The notes under the pieces are model-generated. The model was not told where the DNA came from. It did no database searches and was given only the letters and a program-made list of their open reading frames with translations. Made by a program: the position numbers and the translations under genes. A stretch of 64,000 bases of DNA from CAWUEZ02 sp963921355 (GTDB taxonomy: Bacteria > Pseudomonadota > Alphaproteobacteria > Thalassobaculales > Thalassobaculaceae): assembly GCA_963921355.3 (NCBI GenBank), contig OZ001190.1:3534001-3598000 (forward strand). The letters are read 5' to 3'. This document shows positions 26,843 through 35,343 of this stretch, piece by piece; within the stretch, counting starts at the first letter, position 1, and each line of letters begins with the position of its first letter.

Positions 26843-28017
26843 CGGTCGATCTCCCCGAACACAATGTCTAGCGAGCCGATGATCGCGACGGTGTCGGCCA
26901 GCATGTGCCCCCGGGACAGAAAGTCCATCGCCGCCATGTACGCGAAGCCGGGCGCGCGGATCTTGCAGCGGTAGGGCTTGTTGGTCCCGTCGGACATCAG
27001 AAACACGGCGAACTCGCCTTTCGGGGCTTCGACCGCTGCATAGGTTTCGCCGGCGGGCACGTGGTAGCCCTCAGTGTAGAGTTTGAAGTGGTGGATCAGC
27101 GCTTCCATCGAGCGCTTCATTTCACCGCGCTTCGGCGGCGTGATCTTCTTGTCCACGGCCTTCACCGGCCCGTCCGGCATGCGCTCGATGCACTGGTCGA
27201 TGATCTTCAGGGACTGCCGCATCTCCTCGACGCGCACGAGATACCGCGCGTAGCAGTCGCCGGTCTTGCCGACGGGGATGTCGAAATTGAAATCGTCGTA
27301 GGCGTCGTAAGGCTGCGCCCTGCGGAGGTCCCAGGGTGTTCCGCTGGCGCGCAGTACCGGACCGGAGAAACCGTGGTCCAGGGCCTGTTCCCGGGTCACC
27401 AGGCCGATATCGACGGTCCGCTGCTTGAAGATCCGGTTCTCGGTCAGCAGACCTTCCATGTCGTCGATGAAGCTCGGGAACGCGTCGGCCCAGGCCTTGA
27501 TGTCATCCAGCAGCCCGGCCGGCAGATCCTGGTGAACCCCGCCGGGACGGAAATACGCCGCATGCAGCCGCGCGCCCGAGGCCCGCTCGTAGAACGCCAT
27601 CAGCTTCTCGCGCTCTTCAAAGCCCCACAGGAGCGGCGTCATCGCTCCGACATCGAGCGCGAAGGTCGTGATGTTCAGCAGGTGGTTCAGAATCCGGCCG
27701 ATTTCACAGTACAGGACCCGGACATACTGACCACGCACCGGCACTTCGATGTCGAGCAGTTTCTCGACTGCCAGCGCGTATGCATGCTCCTGGTTCATCG
27801 GCGCGACGTAGTCCAGCCGGTCGAAATACGGCACCGCCTGAAGATAGGTCTTGTACTCGATCAGCTTCTCGGTGCCCCGATGAAGCAGTCCGACATGCGG
27901 ATCCGCCCGCTCGACGACCTCGCCGTCCATCTCGAGAACCAGACGGAGCACCCCGTGGGCCGCCGGGTGCTGCGGTCCGAAGTTCATGGTGAGTGGTTTG
28001 ATCTGCGACTCGGCCAT
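26839..28017 (-). CDS. nuoD: NADH-quinone oxidoreductase subunit D
   Basis: 392 residues. It is the 49-kDa subunit, related to hydrogenase large subunits, forming the quinone site with NuoB. MNFGPQHPAAHGVLRL near the N-terminus includes the quinone-site His. EYKTYLQAVPYFDRLDYVAPM and RAPGFAYMAAMDFLSRGHMLADTVAIIGSLDIVFGEIDR at the C-terminus are diagnostic. The start overlaps the nuoC stop by one base. Confidence 0.98.
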   Translation of the reverse strand: MAESQIKPLTMNFGPQHPAAHGVLRLVLEMDGEVVERADPHVGLLHRGTEKLIEYKTYLQAVPYFDRLDYVAPMNQEHAYALAVEKLLDIEVPVRGQYVRVLYCEIGRILNHLLNITTFALDVGAMTPLLWGFEEREKLMAFYERASGARLHAAYFRPGGVHQDLPAGLLDDIKAWADAFPSFIDDMEGLLTENRIFKQRTVDIGLVTREQALDHGFSGPVLRASGTPWDLRRAQPYDAYDDFNFDIPVGKTGDCYARYLVRVEEMRQSLKIIDQCIERMPDGPVKAVDKKITPPKRGEMKRSMEALIHHFKLYTEGYHVPAGETYAAVEAPKGEFAVFLMSDGTNKPYRCKIRAPGFAYMAAMDFLSRGHMLADTVAIIGSLDIVFGEIDR

Positions 28018-28649
28018 CAGTTGTTCGCCTCATCCTCGACCTTCTCGTCCCCCGGCAGCAGGGACTGCGCCCCTTCCCATGGGCTGAGGAAGTCGAAACT
28101 TCGAAACTCCTGGACCAGCTTCACCGGCTCGTAGACGACACGTTTCTGTTCGTCGTCATAGCGGACTTCGACATAGCCGGTCAGCGGGAAGTCCTTGCGC
28201 ATCGGGTGCCCTTCGAACCCGTAGTCGGTCAGGATCCGACGCAGGTCCGGGTGGTCCGAGAAGAAGATGCCGTACATGTCCCAGGCCTCGCGTTCCCACC
28301 AGTTGGCGGAACTGAACGCCGCGGTTGCCGAGGGAACCGGCGTGTCCTCATCGGTCGCCACTTTCAGGCGAATCCGGGTGTTCTGGCTGATCGAGAGCAG
28401 GTTATAGACCACGTCGAAGCGCGGATCGCGTTCCGGGTGATCGACTCCGCAGAGATCCATCAATGCTTTGAACTGGCACTGCGAATCGTCCCGCAGGAAG
28501 GTCAGAACCTTGATCACGGATGCCGGCTGACACCGCAGCGAAAACTCACCGCGCTCGACCGCGACGTCACTCACCTCATCCGCCAGCTGCGCCTCGATAT
28601 AGGCCGCCAGATCCATCAGCGCTGTCGTCGTTTCCGTCGGCGTCGCCAT
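28017..28649 (-). CDS. nuoC: NADH-quinone oxidoreductase subunit C
   Basis: 210 residues from ATG 28649; the longer frame to 28700 runs into the nuoB-nuoC gap and lacks family similarity. It is the 30-kDa subunit of the peripheral arm. WEREAWDMYGIFFSDHPDLRRILTDYGFEGHPMRKDFPLTGYVEVRYD is the signature block of the family. Separate from nuoD, as in alphaproteobacteria, not fused as in E. coli. Confidence 0.97.
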   Translation of the reverse strand: MATPTETTTALMDLAAYIEAQLADEVSDVAVERGEFSLRCQPASVIKVLTFLRDDSQCQFKALMDLCGVDHPERDPRFDVVYNLLSISQNTRIRLKVATDEDTPVPSATAAFSSANWWEREAWDMYGIFFSDHPDLRRILTDYGFEGHPMRKDFPLTGYVEVRYDDEQKRVVYEPVKLVQEFRSFDFLSPWEGAQSLLPGDEKVEDEANN

Positions 28650-28706
28650 CTCGTCGCTCGCTCTACCTTCCAGTTGTCGGCCGCTTACCGATCCGCCCAA
28701 GTGTCT

Positions 28707-29243
28707 TCAGCGGGCGATGGTCGCGGTTCGTCGGATCTTCCGTTGCAACTGAAGCACGCCGTAGAGCAGCGCTTCCGCCGTCGGGGGGCACCCCGGCACA
28801 TAGATGTCCACGGGCACGATCCTGTCGCAGCCGCGGACGACTGAGTACGAGTAGTGGTAATAGCCGCCGCCATTGGCGCAGGATCCCATTGAGATCACCC
28901 AGCGCGGCTCCGGCATCTGGTCGTACACCTTGCGCAGGGCCGGTGCCATCTTGTTCGTCAGGGTGCCGGCCACGATCATGACGTCGGACTGGCGGGGACT
29001 CGGGCGGAACAAAATCCCGAATCGGTCTAGGTCATAGCGGCTTGCCGCGGTGTGCATCATCTCGACCGCGCAGCACGCCAGGCCGAACGTCATGGGCCAA
29101 AGCGACCCGGTGCGCGCCCAGTTGAACAGCTTGTCCGCCTGGGCGATGACGAAGCCCTTCTCCTGCAGGTCGTCGCCGACAGCGGAGAGAATCGCATCCT
29201 GATCGGCGCCCGGCGGAACGGGCTGATCCTTCATCACTCCCAT
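28707..29243 (-). CDS. nuoB: NADH-quinone oxidoreductase subunit B
   Basis: 178 residues from ATG 29243, chosen because AAGGGAG lies seven bases upstream; an ATG at 29234 is too close to a binding site. It carries cluster N2, the last electron donor to quinone. Ligands are in FGLACCAVEMM, SMGSCANGGGYYHYSYSVVRGCD and YVPGCPPTAEALLYG. It overlaps the end of nuoA by ten bases. Confidence 0.98.
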   Translation of the reverse strand: MGVMKDQPVPPGADQDAILSAVGDDLQEKGFVIAQADKLFNWARTGSLWPMTFGLACCAVEMMHTAASRYDLDRFGILFRPSPRQSDVMIVAGTLTNKMAPALRKVYDQMPEPRWVISMGSCANGGGYYHYSYSVVRGCDRIVPVDIYVPGCPPTAEALLYGVLQLQRKIRRTATIAR

Positions 29244-29599
29244 TCCAGCGCTCCCTTCTTCCACTCGTAGACGAATCCGACCGTCAAAACCCCGAGGAAC
29301 ACAATCATCGACCAGAAGCCGAACAGGCCAATGTCCCCAAGCGACGCGGCCCATGGAAACAGGAAGGCGACTTCCAAGTCGAAGATGATGAACAGGATCG
29401 CGACCAGGTAGAACCGGACGTCGAACTGGCGCCGGGAATCATCGAACGCCTCGAAACCGCACTCATAGGCTGACAGCTTCTCGGAATCCGGCCGTTGGGT
29501 TCCGACGATCAGCGATGCGGCGACCATGATCACCGCCAAGCCGATGGCGATGACCAGGAAGATCAGTATGGGCAGGTACTCGCCCAGCAATGCGTCCAC
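29234..29599 (-). CDS. nuoA: NADH-quinone oxidoreductase subunit A
   Basis: 121 residues with a GTG start at 29599, preceded by a strong AAGGAG nine bases upstream. The frame extends to 29653 but the extra residues are not family-like. Three membrane helices; SEKLSAYECGFEAFDDSRRQFDVRFYLVAILFIIFDLEVAFLFPWA is the conserved core around the quinone-site loop. First gene of the operon, with a promoter about 75 bases upstream. Confidence 0.97.
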   Translation of the reverse strand: MDALLGEYLPILIFLVIAIGLAVIMVAASLIVGTQRPDSEKLSAYECGFEAFDDSRRQFDVRFYLVAILFIIFDLEVAFLFPWAASLGDIGLFGFWSMIVFLGVLTVGFVYEWKKGALEWE

Positions 29600-29670
29600 A
29601 GGAGCCTCTCCTTTCCGGTGCGGTGCCGGGCCAGCGCCAAGGCTATTCCGCACGACGGACCAGTGCGCGG

Positions 29671-29698
29671 ATCATAGTGCGGTGCAACCGTCCAGCAA
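29671..29698 (-). promoter_or_regulatory. Candidate promoter of the nuo operon
   Basis: TTGCTG (29693-29698) and TATGAT (29671-29676) are separated by 16 bases. They lie 71 bases upstream of the nuoA GTG and downstream of the tRNA-Asp gene on the same strand. Confidence 0.5.
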
Positions 29699-29811
29699 AG
29701 CGGAAGCGCACCAGGAGCCGTGGAACGATTTGTCACGCGAGCGAGCACCGTTCCTGCAGCGCAGAAATCGCGCGCAGATCGCTTAGTTTCGCATCTTGTG
29801 GGCAGGAAATG

Positions 29812-29888
29812 TGGCGGGAGTGACGGGACTCGAACCCGCGGCCTCTGGCGTGACAGGCCAGCGCTCTAACCAACTGAGCTACACCCCC
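29812..29888 (-). tRNA. tRNA-Asp (GTC)
   Basis: 77 bases including encoded CCA. Acceptor GGGGGTG pairs with CACTCCC with one G-U; discriminator G. Anticodon loop CTGTCAC gives anticodon GTC. T-arm GCGGG-TTCGAGT-CCCGT. Confidence 0.95.
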
Positions 29889-29932
29889 GCTGGGTGCCAC
29901 CGGACGAAGCCGTCCGGCGCATTGAGGCGCGT

Positions 29933-29961
29933 GGTGTACTCGCTCCCCCCGACGGTGTCAA
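29933..29961 (-). promoter_or_regulatory. Promoter of tRNA-Asp
   Basis: A perfect TTGACA -35 (29956-29961) and TACACC (29933-29938) with a 17-base spacer lie 45 bases upstream of the tRNA. A hairpin CCGGAC-GGCTTC-GTCCGG lies in the leader. Confidence 0.6.
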
Positions 29962-30038
29962 GCGGACCGACTTCGCCCTGTTCAGTTCCTGGATTAGACT
30001 AATCGAGTCGGTGCGAATACCCCCATTCGGAGGCCCCT

Positions 30039-30464
30039 TTGGACCAGATGACGGCGTCGGATTACGAGCGGCTGCACAAGCTGATCGGCATGCTGGCGAG
30101 CGACAGTGACGGCGAAGTGGTCAACGCGGTCAACGCCCTGAGTCGCCTTCTGAACGGGTATGGCCTGGCTTGGGGTGACATCGTTCTGCCGCGCAAACTG
30201 CTGCCGGTGCGCGCGAGCGTGGCCGAGGAGTTGCAGCCCGAGGAAGACGAGGCCGCGGCGACCAGTGAGCCACCGCCGCTGGACAAGGTCACGCCCAAGC
30301 AGATGTACGACTTCCTGATGGCGAGCCCCAACGTATCGGCCGAGACCAAGCGCGATATCCGACGTCACGCCGACGCGATCGCAGCTGGCCCTCTGAAACC
30401 GGATGCCCGCGGCGAACTTCAGACCATGTACAACTACGCGATCCTGAAACGCATGACGATCTGA
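30039..30464 (+). CDS. Conserved hypothetical protein
   Basis: 141 residues from TTG 30039, which has GGAGG five bases upstream; ATG 30048 is the alternative but is 14 bases from that site. The N-terminal YERLHKLIGMLASDSDGEVVNAVNALSRLLNGYGLAWGDIV follows a pattern seen at the N-terminus of many alphaproteobacterial hypothetical proteins (a short helical repeat ending in a Gly-Leu-Trp turn). The middle is acidic and proline-rich, the C-terminus helical. No catalytic motif seen. It is divergent from tRNA-Asp and convergent with tRNA-Val. Confidence 0.7.
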   Translation: MDQMTASDYERLHKLIGMLASDSDGEVVNAVNALSRLLNGYGLAWGDIVLPRKLLPVRASVAEELQPEEDEAAATSEPPPLDKVTPKQMYDFLMASPNVSAETKRDIRRHADAIAAGPLKPDARGELQTMYNYAILKRMTI

Positions 30465-30569
30465 GGCCCTGGGTGGCCCTAGAGGCAGCGACGCTTGCGG
30501 AATAGAGGTTGTACTAGCCGTCCTTCGCCAAGGCTTCGGACGACACGCCTTCGCCCCAGGTCCGGTTCC

Positions 30570-30614
30570 AGGCGGCGGGCCAACCGTCGCATACGCTCTG
30601 GGTGGCCCGCCGCC
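30570..30614. repeat. 12-bp inverted repeat beside tRNA-Val
   Basis: GGCGGCGGGCCA (30570-30581) and TGGCCCGCCGCC (30603-30614) are perfect inverted repeats with a 21-base loop. They belong to a structured segment (about 30517-30635) downstream of tRNA-Val that also contains CGTCCTTCGCCAAGGCTTCG, resembling dispersed repeats often seen next to alphaproteobacterial genes. Confidence 0.6.
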
Positions 30615-30635
30615 CGAAGCCCGCAGGGCGAAGGG

Positions 30636-30711
30636 TGGTGGGCGGTGACGGGATCGAACCGCCGACCTAGCGGGTGTAAACCGCTCGCTCTCCCAGCTGA
30701 GCTAACCGCCC
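30636..30711 (-). tRNA. tRNA-Val (TAC)
   Basis: 76 bases with encoded CCA. Acceptor GGGCGGT pairs with ACCGCCC, discriminator A. Anticodon loop TTTACAC gives TAC. T-arm GGCGG-TTCGATC-CCGTC (one G-U type pair). Confidence 0.95.
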
Positions 30712-30787
30712 GTGCTCGCCAGTGTGCCAGCAGCACAGCGAACGTGAAAGCCCACCCCACCGGCAAGGCCGGCAGGTGTGGGCCAAA

Positions 30788-30818
30788 GAAAAACGCCGGC
30801 CTTCGGAGAAGGCCGGCG
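30788..30818 (-). terminator. Intrinsic terminator of hupB
   Basis: An 11-bp perfect stem, CGCCGGCCTTC with GAAGGCCGGCG around a TCC loop on the coding strand, is followed by TTTTTC. It lies 23 bases after the hupB stop. Confidence 0.85.
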
Positions 30819-30840
30819 CTTATGGCTTCCGGCAGATGCC

Positions 30841-31113
30841 TTAGTTGACCGCGTCCTTCAGGCCTTTGCCCGGCTTGAACTTCGGCAGCTTCGACGCCGG
30901 GATCTTGATCTTCTCACCGGTGCGCGGGTTGCGGCCCTCGCTCGCGGCACGGGAGGCAACCGAGAAGGTACCGAAACCGACAAGGCGGACATCTCCACCC
31001 TTCTTCAGGGTCTCGGTAATCGAATCGAAGACCGCTTCGACGGCCTTGGCCGCGTCAGCCTTGGACAATCCGGCCGACTCTGCGACCTCGGTTACGATCT
31101 TATTCTTGTTCAC
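30841..31113 (-). CDS. hupB: DNA-binding protein HU
   Basis: 90 residues, GTG start at 31113 with a G-rich binding site. MNKNKIVTEVAESAGLSKADAAKAVEAVFDSI is the dimerisation half; RLVGFGTFSVASRAASEGRNPRTGEKIKIPASKLPKFKPGKGLKDAV includes the beta-arm GRNPRTGEKI with its intercalating proline. HU compacts and bends DNA. It follows lon, as in many proteobacteria, but has its own promoter and terminator. Confidence 0.97.
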   Translation of the reverse strand: MNKNKIVTEVAESAGLSKADAAKAVEAVFDSITETLKKGGDVRLVGFGTFSVASRAASEGRNPRTGEKIKIPASKLPKFKPGKGLKDAVN

Positions 31114-31184
31114 TTTAACAGCCCCCCAATGTGGCTAAGGAGAGAAATACAACGGGCGCCGTCTGAAGCGACGCTTGCGGCTAG

Positions 31185-31214
31185 ACTCTATGCCCCTCAT
31201 TCCGTGTCCGTCAA
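31185..31214 (-). promoter_or_regulatory. Candidate hupB promoter
   Basis: TTGACG (31209-31214) and TAGAGT (31185-31190) are separated by 18 bases and lie 72 bases upstream of the hupB start, in the 242-base gap after lon. Confidence 0.5.
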
Positions 31215-31301
31215 TCTCGATGAGCCGTGAAAATCAAGGTTTTCTGCCGGTCTTCGCACTTGACTTCAAGGTGATGAGGGCAAAACACCCTGAATATGCA
31301 G

Positions 31302-31328
31302 CCGGCCGCCCCAAAACGGAGCGGCCGG
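31302..31328 (-). terminator. Hairpin downstream of lon
   Basis: CCGGCCGC (31302-31309) and GCGGCCGG (31321-31328) form an 8-bp stem 28 bases after the lon stop. There is no T run directly after it on the minus strand, so its role as a terminator is uncertain. Confidence 0.35.
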
Positions 31329-31355
31329 GCTCTATTTGTGACGAAATCAGTGCAA

Positions 31356-33815
31356 TCAGTGGGTGACAACACCCTCGATGGCGTCGCCGCCGGCCGGTCC
31401 ACCGATAGCCTCGATCTCGGTTTTGGCCGATTCGAGGTCCTTCGGATCGATCGGCACCGGCTGCGTCGCCAGGGCATGGCCGATCACCTCGTCCACGGTC
31501 GAGACCGGAACGATCTTCATACCCTGCTTCACATTGTCAGGGATCTCCGCCAGGTCCTTCTCGTTGTCCTTCGGGATCAGCACCAACTTCAGGCCACCCC
31601 GCAGGGCCGCCAGCAGCTTTTCCTTCAGGCCACCGATCGGCAGGACCCGGCCGCGCAGCGTGATCTCGCCCGTCATCGCCACATCGCGGCGCACCGGAAT
31701 CCCGGTGAGGACGGATACGATCGAGGTCACCATCGCCACACCGGCTGATGGTCCATCCTTCGGCGTGGCACCCTCCGGCACGTGCACGTGAATGTCGCGC
31801 TGCTCGATGACATCGGGCTTCACACCGAATGTCAGCGTTCGGGACTTAACAAAGGATTCGGCCGCCTGGACCGACTCCTTCATCACCTCGCCCAGCTTGC
31901 CGGTCGCCGTGACCTTGCCCTTGCCCGGCAGGGTCAGGGACTCGATCGACAGCAGTTCGCCGCCGACCTCGGTCCAGGCCAGACCGGTCGTCACGCCGAC
32001 CAGATCGGTCTCTTCCGCCTCGCCGTAGCGATAGCGCCGCACGCCCGCGAACTTGTCGAGGTTCCGGCGGGTGACCGAGACCTTATTGCGGCCCTTCTGA
32101 ACGATCTCCTTGACCGCCTTCCGCGCCAGATTCGCCAGTTCACGCTCCAGGTTCCGAACTCCGGCCTCGCGCGTGTAGTAGCGAATCAGGTCCCGCAGCG
32201 CCTCTTCCGAGATCGTCCACTCGCCCTTGCGCAGGCCGTGGTCACTCTGCTGCTTGTCGATCAGGTGCCGACGGGCGATCTCGACCTTCTCATCCTCCGT
32301 GTAGCCGGAGAGCCGGATGATCTCCATACGGTCCAGCAACGGCTGGGGCATCCGCAGCGTGTTCGCCGTGGTCACGAACATCACGTCCGACAGGTCGTAG
32401 TCCACCTCCAGGTAGTGGTCCTGGAAGGTGTTGTTCTGCTCAGGGTCGAGAACCTCGAGCAGTGCAGACGACGGATCGCCCCGATAGTCCTGGCCGAGTT
32501 TGTCGATCTCATCCAGCAGGAACAGCGGGTTCGAGGTCTTCGCTTTCTTCATGCCCTGGACGATCTTTCCGGGCAGCGCGCCGATATAGGTCCGGCGGTG
32601 GCCGCGGACCTCGGCCTCATCTCGAACACCGCCAAGCGACATCCGCACGAAGTTCCGACCGGTCGCGCGGGCGATCGACTTTCCGAGCGAGGTCTTGCCC
32701 ACGCCCGGCGGGCCCACCAGACACAGAATCGGGCCCTTCACCTTGCCGACCCGCGCCTGCACGGCGAGATACTCGAGGATCCGTTCCTTGACCTTCTCCA
32801 GGCCGTAGTGATCGGTGTCGAGCACCGTCTCCGCGTTGGTGATGTCCTTCTTGGTCTTGGACCGCTTCTTCCAGGGGATCGAAACCAGCCAGTCCAGATA
32901 GTTCCGCACGACGGTCGCTTCGGCTGACATCGGGCTCATATTGCGGAGCTTCTTGAACTCCTGATGCGCCTTGTCGCGGGCCTCCTTGGAGAGCTTGGTC
33001 TTGGCGATCTGCTCCTCAAGCTCGGCCAGATCGTCGCGGCCCTCGTCGCCTTCGCCGAGTTCCTTCTGAATCGCCTTCATTTGCTCGTTCAGATAGTACT
33101 CGCGCTGGGTCTTCTCCATCTGGCGATTGACCCGGCTGCGGATCCGCTTCTCGACCTGCAGAACGCCGATTTCGCCTTCCATGAAGCCGTAAACCCGCTC
33201 CAGACGCTCAACCACGCCCTGGGTTTCCAGCAGTTCCTGCTTGTCGGAAATCTTCAACGCCAGATGGGAGGCGATCGTATCGGCCAGCTTGGCCGGGTCC
33301 TCGATCTGGTTCACAGAAACCAGAACCTCCGGCGGGATCTTCTTGTTGAGCTTGATGTACTGCTCGAACTGCCCCACGACGGCGCGCGATAGCGCTTCAA
33401 CCTCGGAATCCTCACCCTCTTGCTCAAAGATGATCTCCGCCTCGGCCTCGAAGAAGGCAGAGGTCGCGGTATAGCGCTGAATGCGGGCACGCTCGCCGCC
33501 TTCGACGAGCACCTTGACCGTCCCATCGGGGAGCTTCAGAAGCTGCAGCACCGTCCCGACAGTGCCGATCTCGTAAATATCATCGGGAGTGGGATCGTCA
33601 TTCGCCGCATTGCGTTGGGTGACGAGCAGGATCTTCTTGTCATCCTGCATGACGTCTTCCAGCGCCCGGACAGACTTATCGCGCCCCACGAAGAGCGGCA
33701 CGATCATGTGCGGGAACACCACGATGTCCCGGAGCGGAAGAACGGGATAAACCTCGCTACCAGCGGTCACGTCAATTGGCCTCGGAATAAGCGCCTCCCC
33801 CGTGGTGAGAGACAA
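31356..33815 (-). CDS. lon: ATP-dependent protease La (Lon)
   Basis: 819 residues from TTG 33815, the furthest start without a clear ribosome binding site; GTG 33770 (with CCGAGG nine bases upstream) is a good alternative. The LAN domain begins YPVLPLRDIVVFPHMIVPLFVGR. Walker A is GPPGVGKTSLGKSIA, Walker B LFLLDEIDKL. The protease domain has the catalytic serine in DGPSAGVAM and lysine in GGLKEKLLAA. Lon degrades damaged and regulatory proteins. It follows clpX by 83 bases, which hold no convincing sigma-32 promoter. Confidence 0.97.
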   Translation of the reverse strand: MSLTTGEALIPRPIDVTAGSEVYPVLPLRDIVVFPHMIVPLFVGRDKSVRALEDVMQDDKKILLVTQRNAANDDPTPDDIYEIGTVGTVLQLLKLPDGTVKVLVEGGERARIQRYTATSAFFEAEAEIIFEQEGEDSEVEALSRAVVGQFEQYIKLNKKIPPEVLVSVNQIEDPAKLADTIASHLALKISDKQELLETQGVVERLERVYGFMEGEIGVLQVEKRIRSRVNRQMEKTQREYYLNEQMKAIQKELGEGDEGRDDLAELEEQIAKTKLSKEARDKAHQEFKKLRNMSPMSAEATVVRNYLDWLVSIPWKKRSKTKKDITNAETVLDTDHYGLEKVKERILEYLAVQARVGKVKGPILCLVGPPGVGKTSLGKSIARATGRNFVRMSLGGVRDEAEVRGHRRTYIGALPGKIVQGMKKAKTSNPLFLLDEIDKLGQDYRGDPSSALLEVLDPEQNNTFQDHYLEVDYDLSDVMFVTTANTLRMPQPLLDRMEIIRLSGYTEDEKVEIARRHLIDKQQSDHGLRKGEWTISEEALRDLIRYYTREAGVRNLERELANLARKAVKEIVQKGRNKVSVTRRNLDKFAGVRRYRYGEAEETDLVGVTTGLAWTEVGGELLSIESLTLPGKGKVTATGKLGEVMKESVQAAESFVKSRTLTFGVKPDVIEQRDIHVHVPEGATPKDGPSAGVAMVTSIVSVLTGIPVRRDVAMTGEITLRGRVLPIGGLKEKLLAALRGGLKLVLIPKDNEKDLAEIPDNVKQGMKIVPVSTVDEVIGHALATQPVPIDPKDLESAKTEIEAIGGPAGGDAIEGVVTH

Positions 33816-33898
33816 TCAGTGTCACACAGGGCGGGGGATAGGACCCTGCGCACAGCATTTAGGTGGCGCTCGGAGCCCAGAGGATCAAGGGATACCGA

Positions 33899-35176
33899 TC
33901 ACGCGCCGGTGCTGACGTCCTCGCGTCGCTCGCCATGCACGACAATCGGCTTGGCGCCACTGGCCACGACGTCGCCGTTGATGATGATCTCTTCGACGTC
34001 TTCCGCGCTAGGCAGATCGTACATCGGATCGAGCAGAATGCTCTCCATGATCGACCGCAGACCACGCGCTCCGGTTTTCCGCTCGATCGCCTTTTGTGCG
34101 ATCGCCTTGAGCGCATCTTCCCGGAACTCCAGCCGGACATCCTCCATCTCGAACAGCCGCTGGTACTGCTTGACCAGGGCATTCTTCGGCTGGGTCAGAA
34201 TCTCGATCAGAGCTTCCTCATCGAGGTCCTCAAGCGTTGCGATCACCGGCAACCGGCCTACGAATTCGGGGATCAGGCCGAACTTGAGCAGGTCCTCGGG
34301 CTCCACCTCCCGCAGGATCTCGCCCGTGCGGCGATCATCCGGGGAGCGGACATCGGCGCCAAAGCCGATGGACGACCCTTTCGAACGGTTGGAGATGATC
34401 TTCTCAAGACCGGCGAAGGCACCGCCGCAGATGAACAGGATGTTCGTCGTATCGACCTGCAGGAACTCCTGCTGGGGATGCTTGCGGCCACCCTGTGGCG
34501 GGACGCTGGCCACAGTGCCTTCCATGATCTTGAGCAGAGCCTGCTGGACCCCTTCGCCCGACACATCGCGCGTGATCGAGGGGTTGTCGGACTTGCGGCT
34601 GATCTTGTCGACTTCGTCGATGTAGACGATGCCGCGCTGTGCCCGCTCGACGTTGTAGTCGGCCGCCTGCAACAGCTTCAGGATGATGTTCTCGACGTCC
34701 TCGCCGACATAGCCGGCTTCGGTCAGCGTCGTCGCGTCTGCCATGGTGAACGGCACGTCGATGATCCGCGCCAGAGTCTGCGCCAACAGCGTCTTGCCGC
34801 AGCCGGTCGGGCCAATCAGCAGAATGTTGGATTTGGCGAGTTCGACGTCGTTGCTCTTCTGACCGTGCGAAAGCCGCTTGTAGTGGTTATGGACCGCGAC
34901 CGAGAGAATACGCTTCGCCGTCCCCTGGCCGATCACGTAGTCGTCCAGAACCTGGCAGATATCCTGCGGTGTCGGCACGCCATCCCGCGACTTCACAAGC
35001 GTCGTCTTGTGTTCCTCGCGGATGATGTCCATGCACAGCTCGACGCATTCGTCGCAGATGAACACCGTCGGACCCGCGATGAGCTTGCGAACCTCATGCT
35101 GGCTTTTCCCGCAGAACGAGCAGTAGAGCGTGTTCTTGGACTCGCTCGTGCCGCCGCCGCTACCGGACTTGCTCAT
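33899..35176 (-). CDS. clpX: ATP-dependent Clp protease ATP-binding subunit ClpX
   Basis: 425 residues. The N-terminal zinc domain has CSFCGKS and CDECVELC. Walker A is GPTGCGKTLLAQTLA, Walker B IVYIDEVDKI. The ClpP-docking IGF loop is SSIGFGA. RKHPQQEFLQVDTTNILFICGGAF is a ClpX signature. ClpX unfolds substrates for ClpP, including cell-cycle regulators in alphaproteobacteria. It lies 167 bases after clpP, with an inverted repeat in the gap. Confidence 0.98.
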   Translation of the reverse strand: MSKSGSGGGTSESKNTLYCSFCGKSQHEVRKLIAGPTVFICDECVELCMDIIREEHKTTLVKSRDGVPTPQDICQVLDDYVIGQGTAKRILSVAVHNHYKRLSHGQKSNDVELAKSNILLIGPTGCGKTLLAQTLARIIDVPFTMADATTLTEAGYVGEDVENIILKLLQAADYNVERAQRGIVYIDEVDKISRKSDNPSITRDVSGEGVQQALLKIMEGTVASVPPQGGRKHPQQEFLQVDTTNILFICGGAFAGLEKIISNRSKGSSIGFGADVRSPDDRRTGEILREVEPEDLLKFGLIPEFVGRLPVIATLEDLDEEALIEILTQPKNALVKQYQRLFEMEDVRLEFREDALKAIAQKAIERKTGARGLRSIMESILLDPMYDLPSAEDVEEIIINGDVVASGAKPIVVHGERREDVSTGA

Positions 35177-35259
35177 GGTTCTCGGTCCTGTTGGTCTGAT
35201 TGGTCAAAATCATGTTAGCCGCCGGGCTTGTCGTGCCACAATGCGAAATGTCCCACGGC

Positions 35260-35284
35260 CACGGTAAAAAAAGATATTACCGTG
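35260..35284. promoter_or_regulatory. Inverted repeat in the clpP-clpX gap
   Basis: CACGGTAA (35260-35267) and TTACCGTG (35277-35284) are perfect inverted repeats around a nine-base A/T-rich loop, 84 bases upstream of clpX. It may be an operator or an mRNA stem-loop; on the coding strand the loop is T-rich but the T tract is inside, not after, the stem. Confidence 0.4.
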
Positions 35285-35343
35285 CCGTGCACCCCGACGG
35301 ATTCTTTCGTGCCGATCAAAGCGCTTGTCGGATGAAAACCCGA

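Noticed and set aside
29600..29653. Longer nuoA starting at 29653
   Set aside because: The extra residues do not resemble NuoA and the GTG at 29599 has a strong, well-spaced ribosome binding site.
33816..33898. Sigma-32 promoter for lon
   Set aside because: A CTTGAT sequence is present, but no matching -10 lies at the right spacing.
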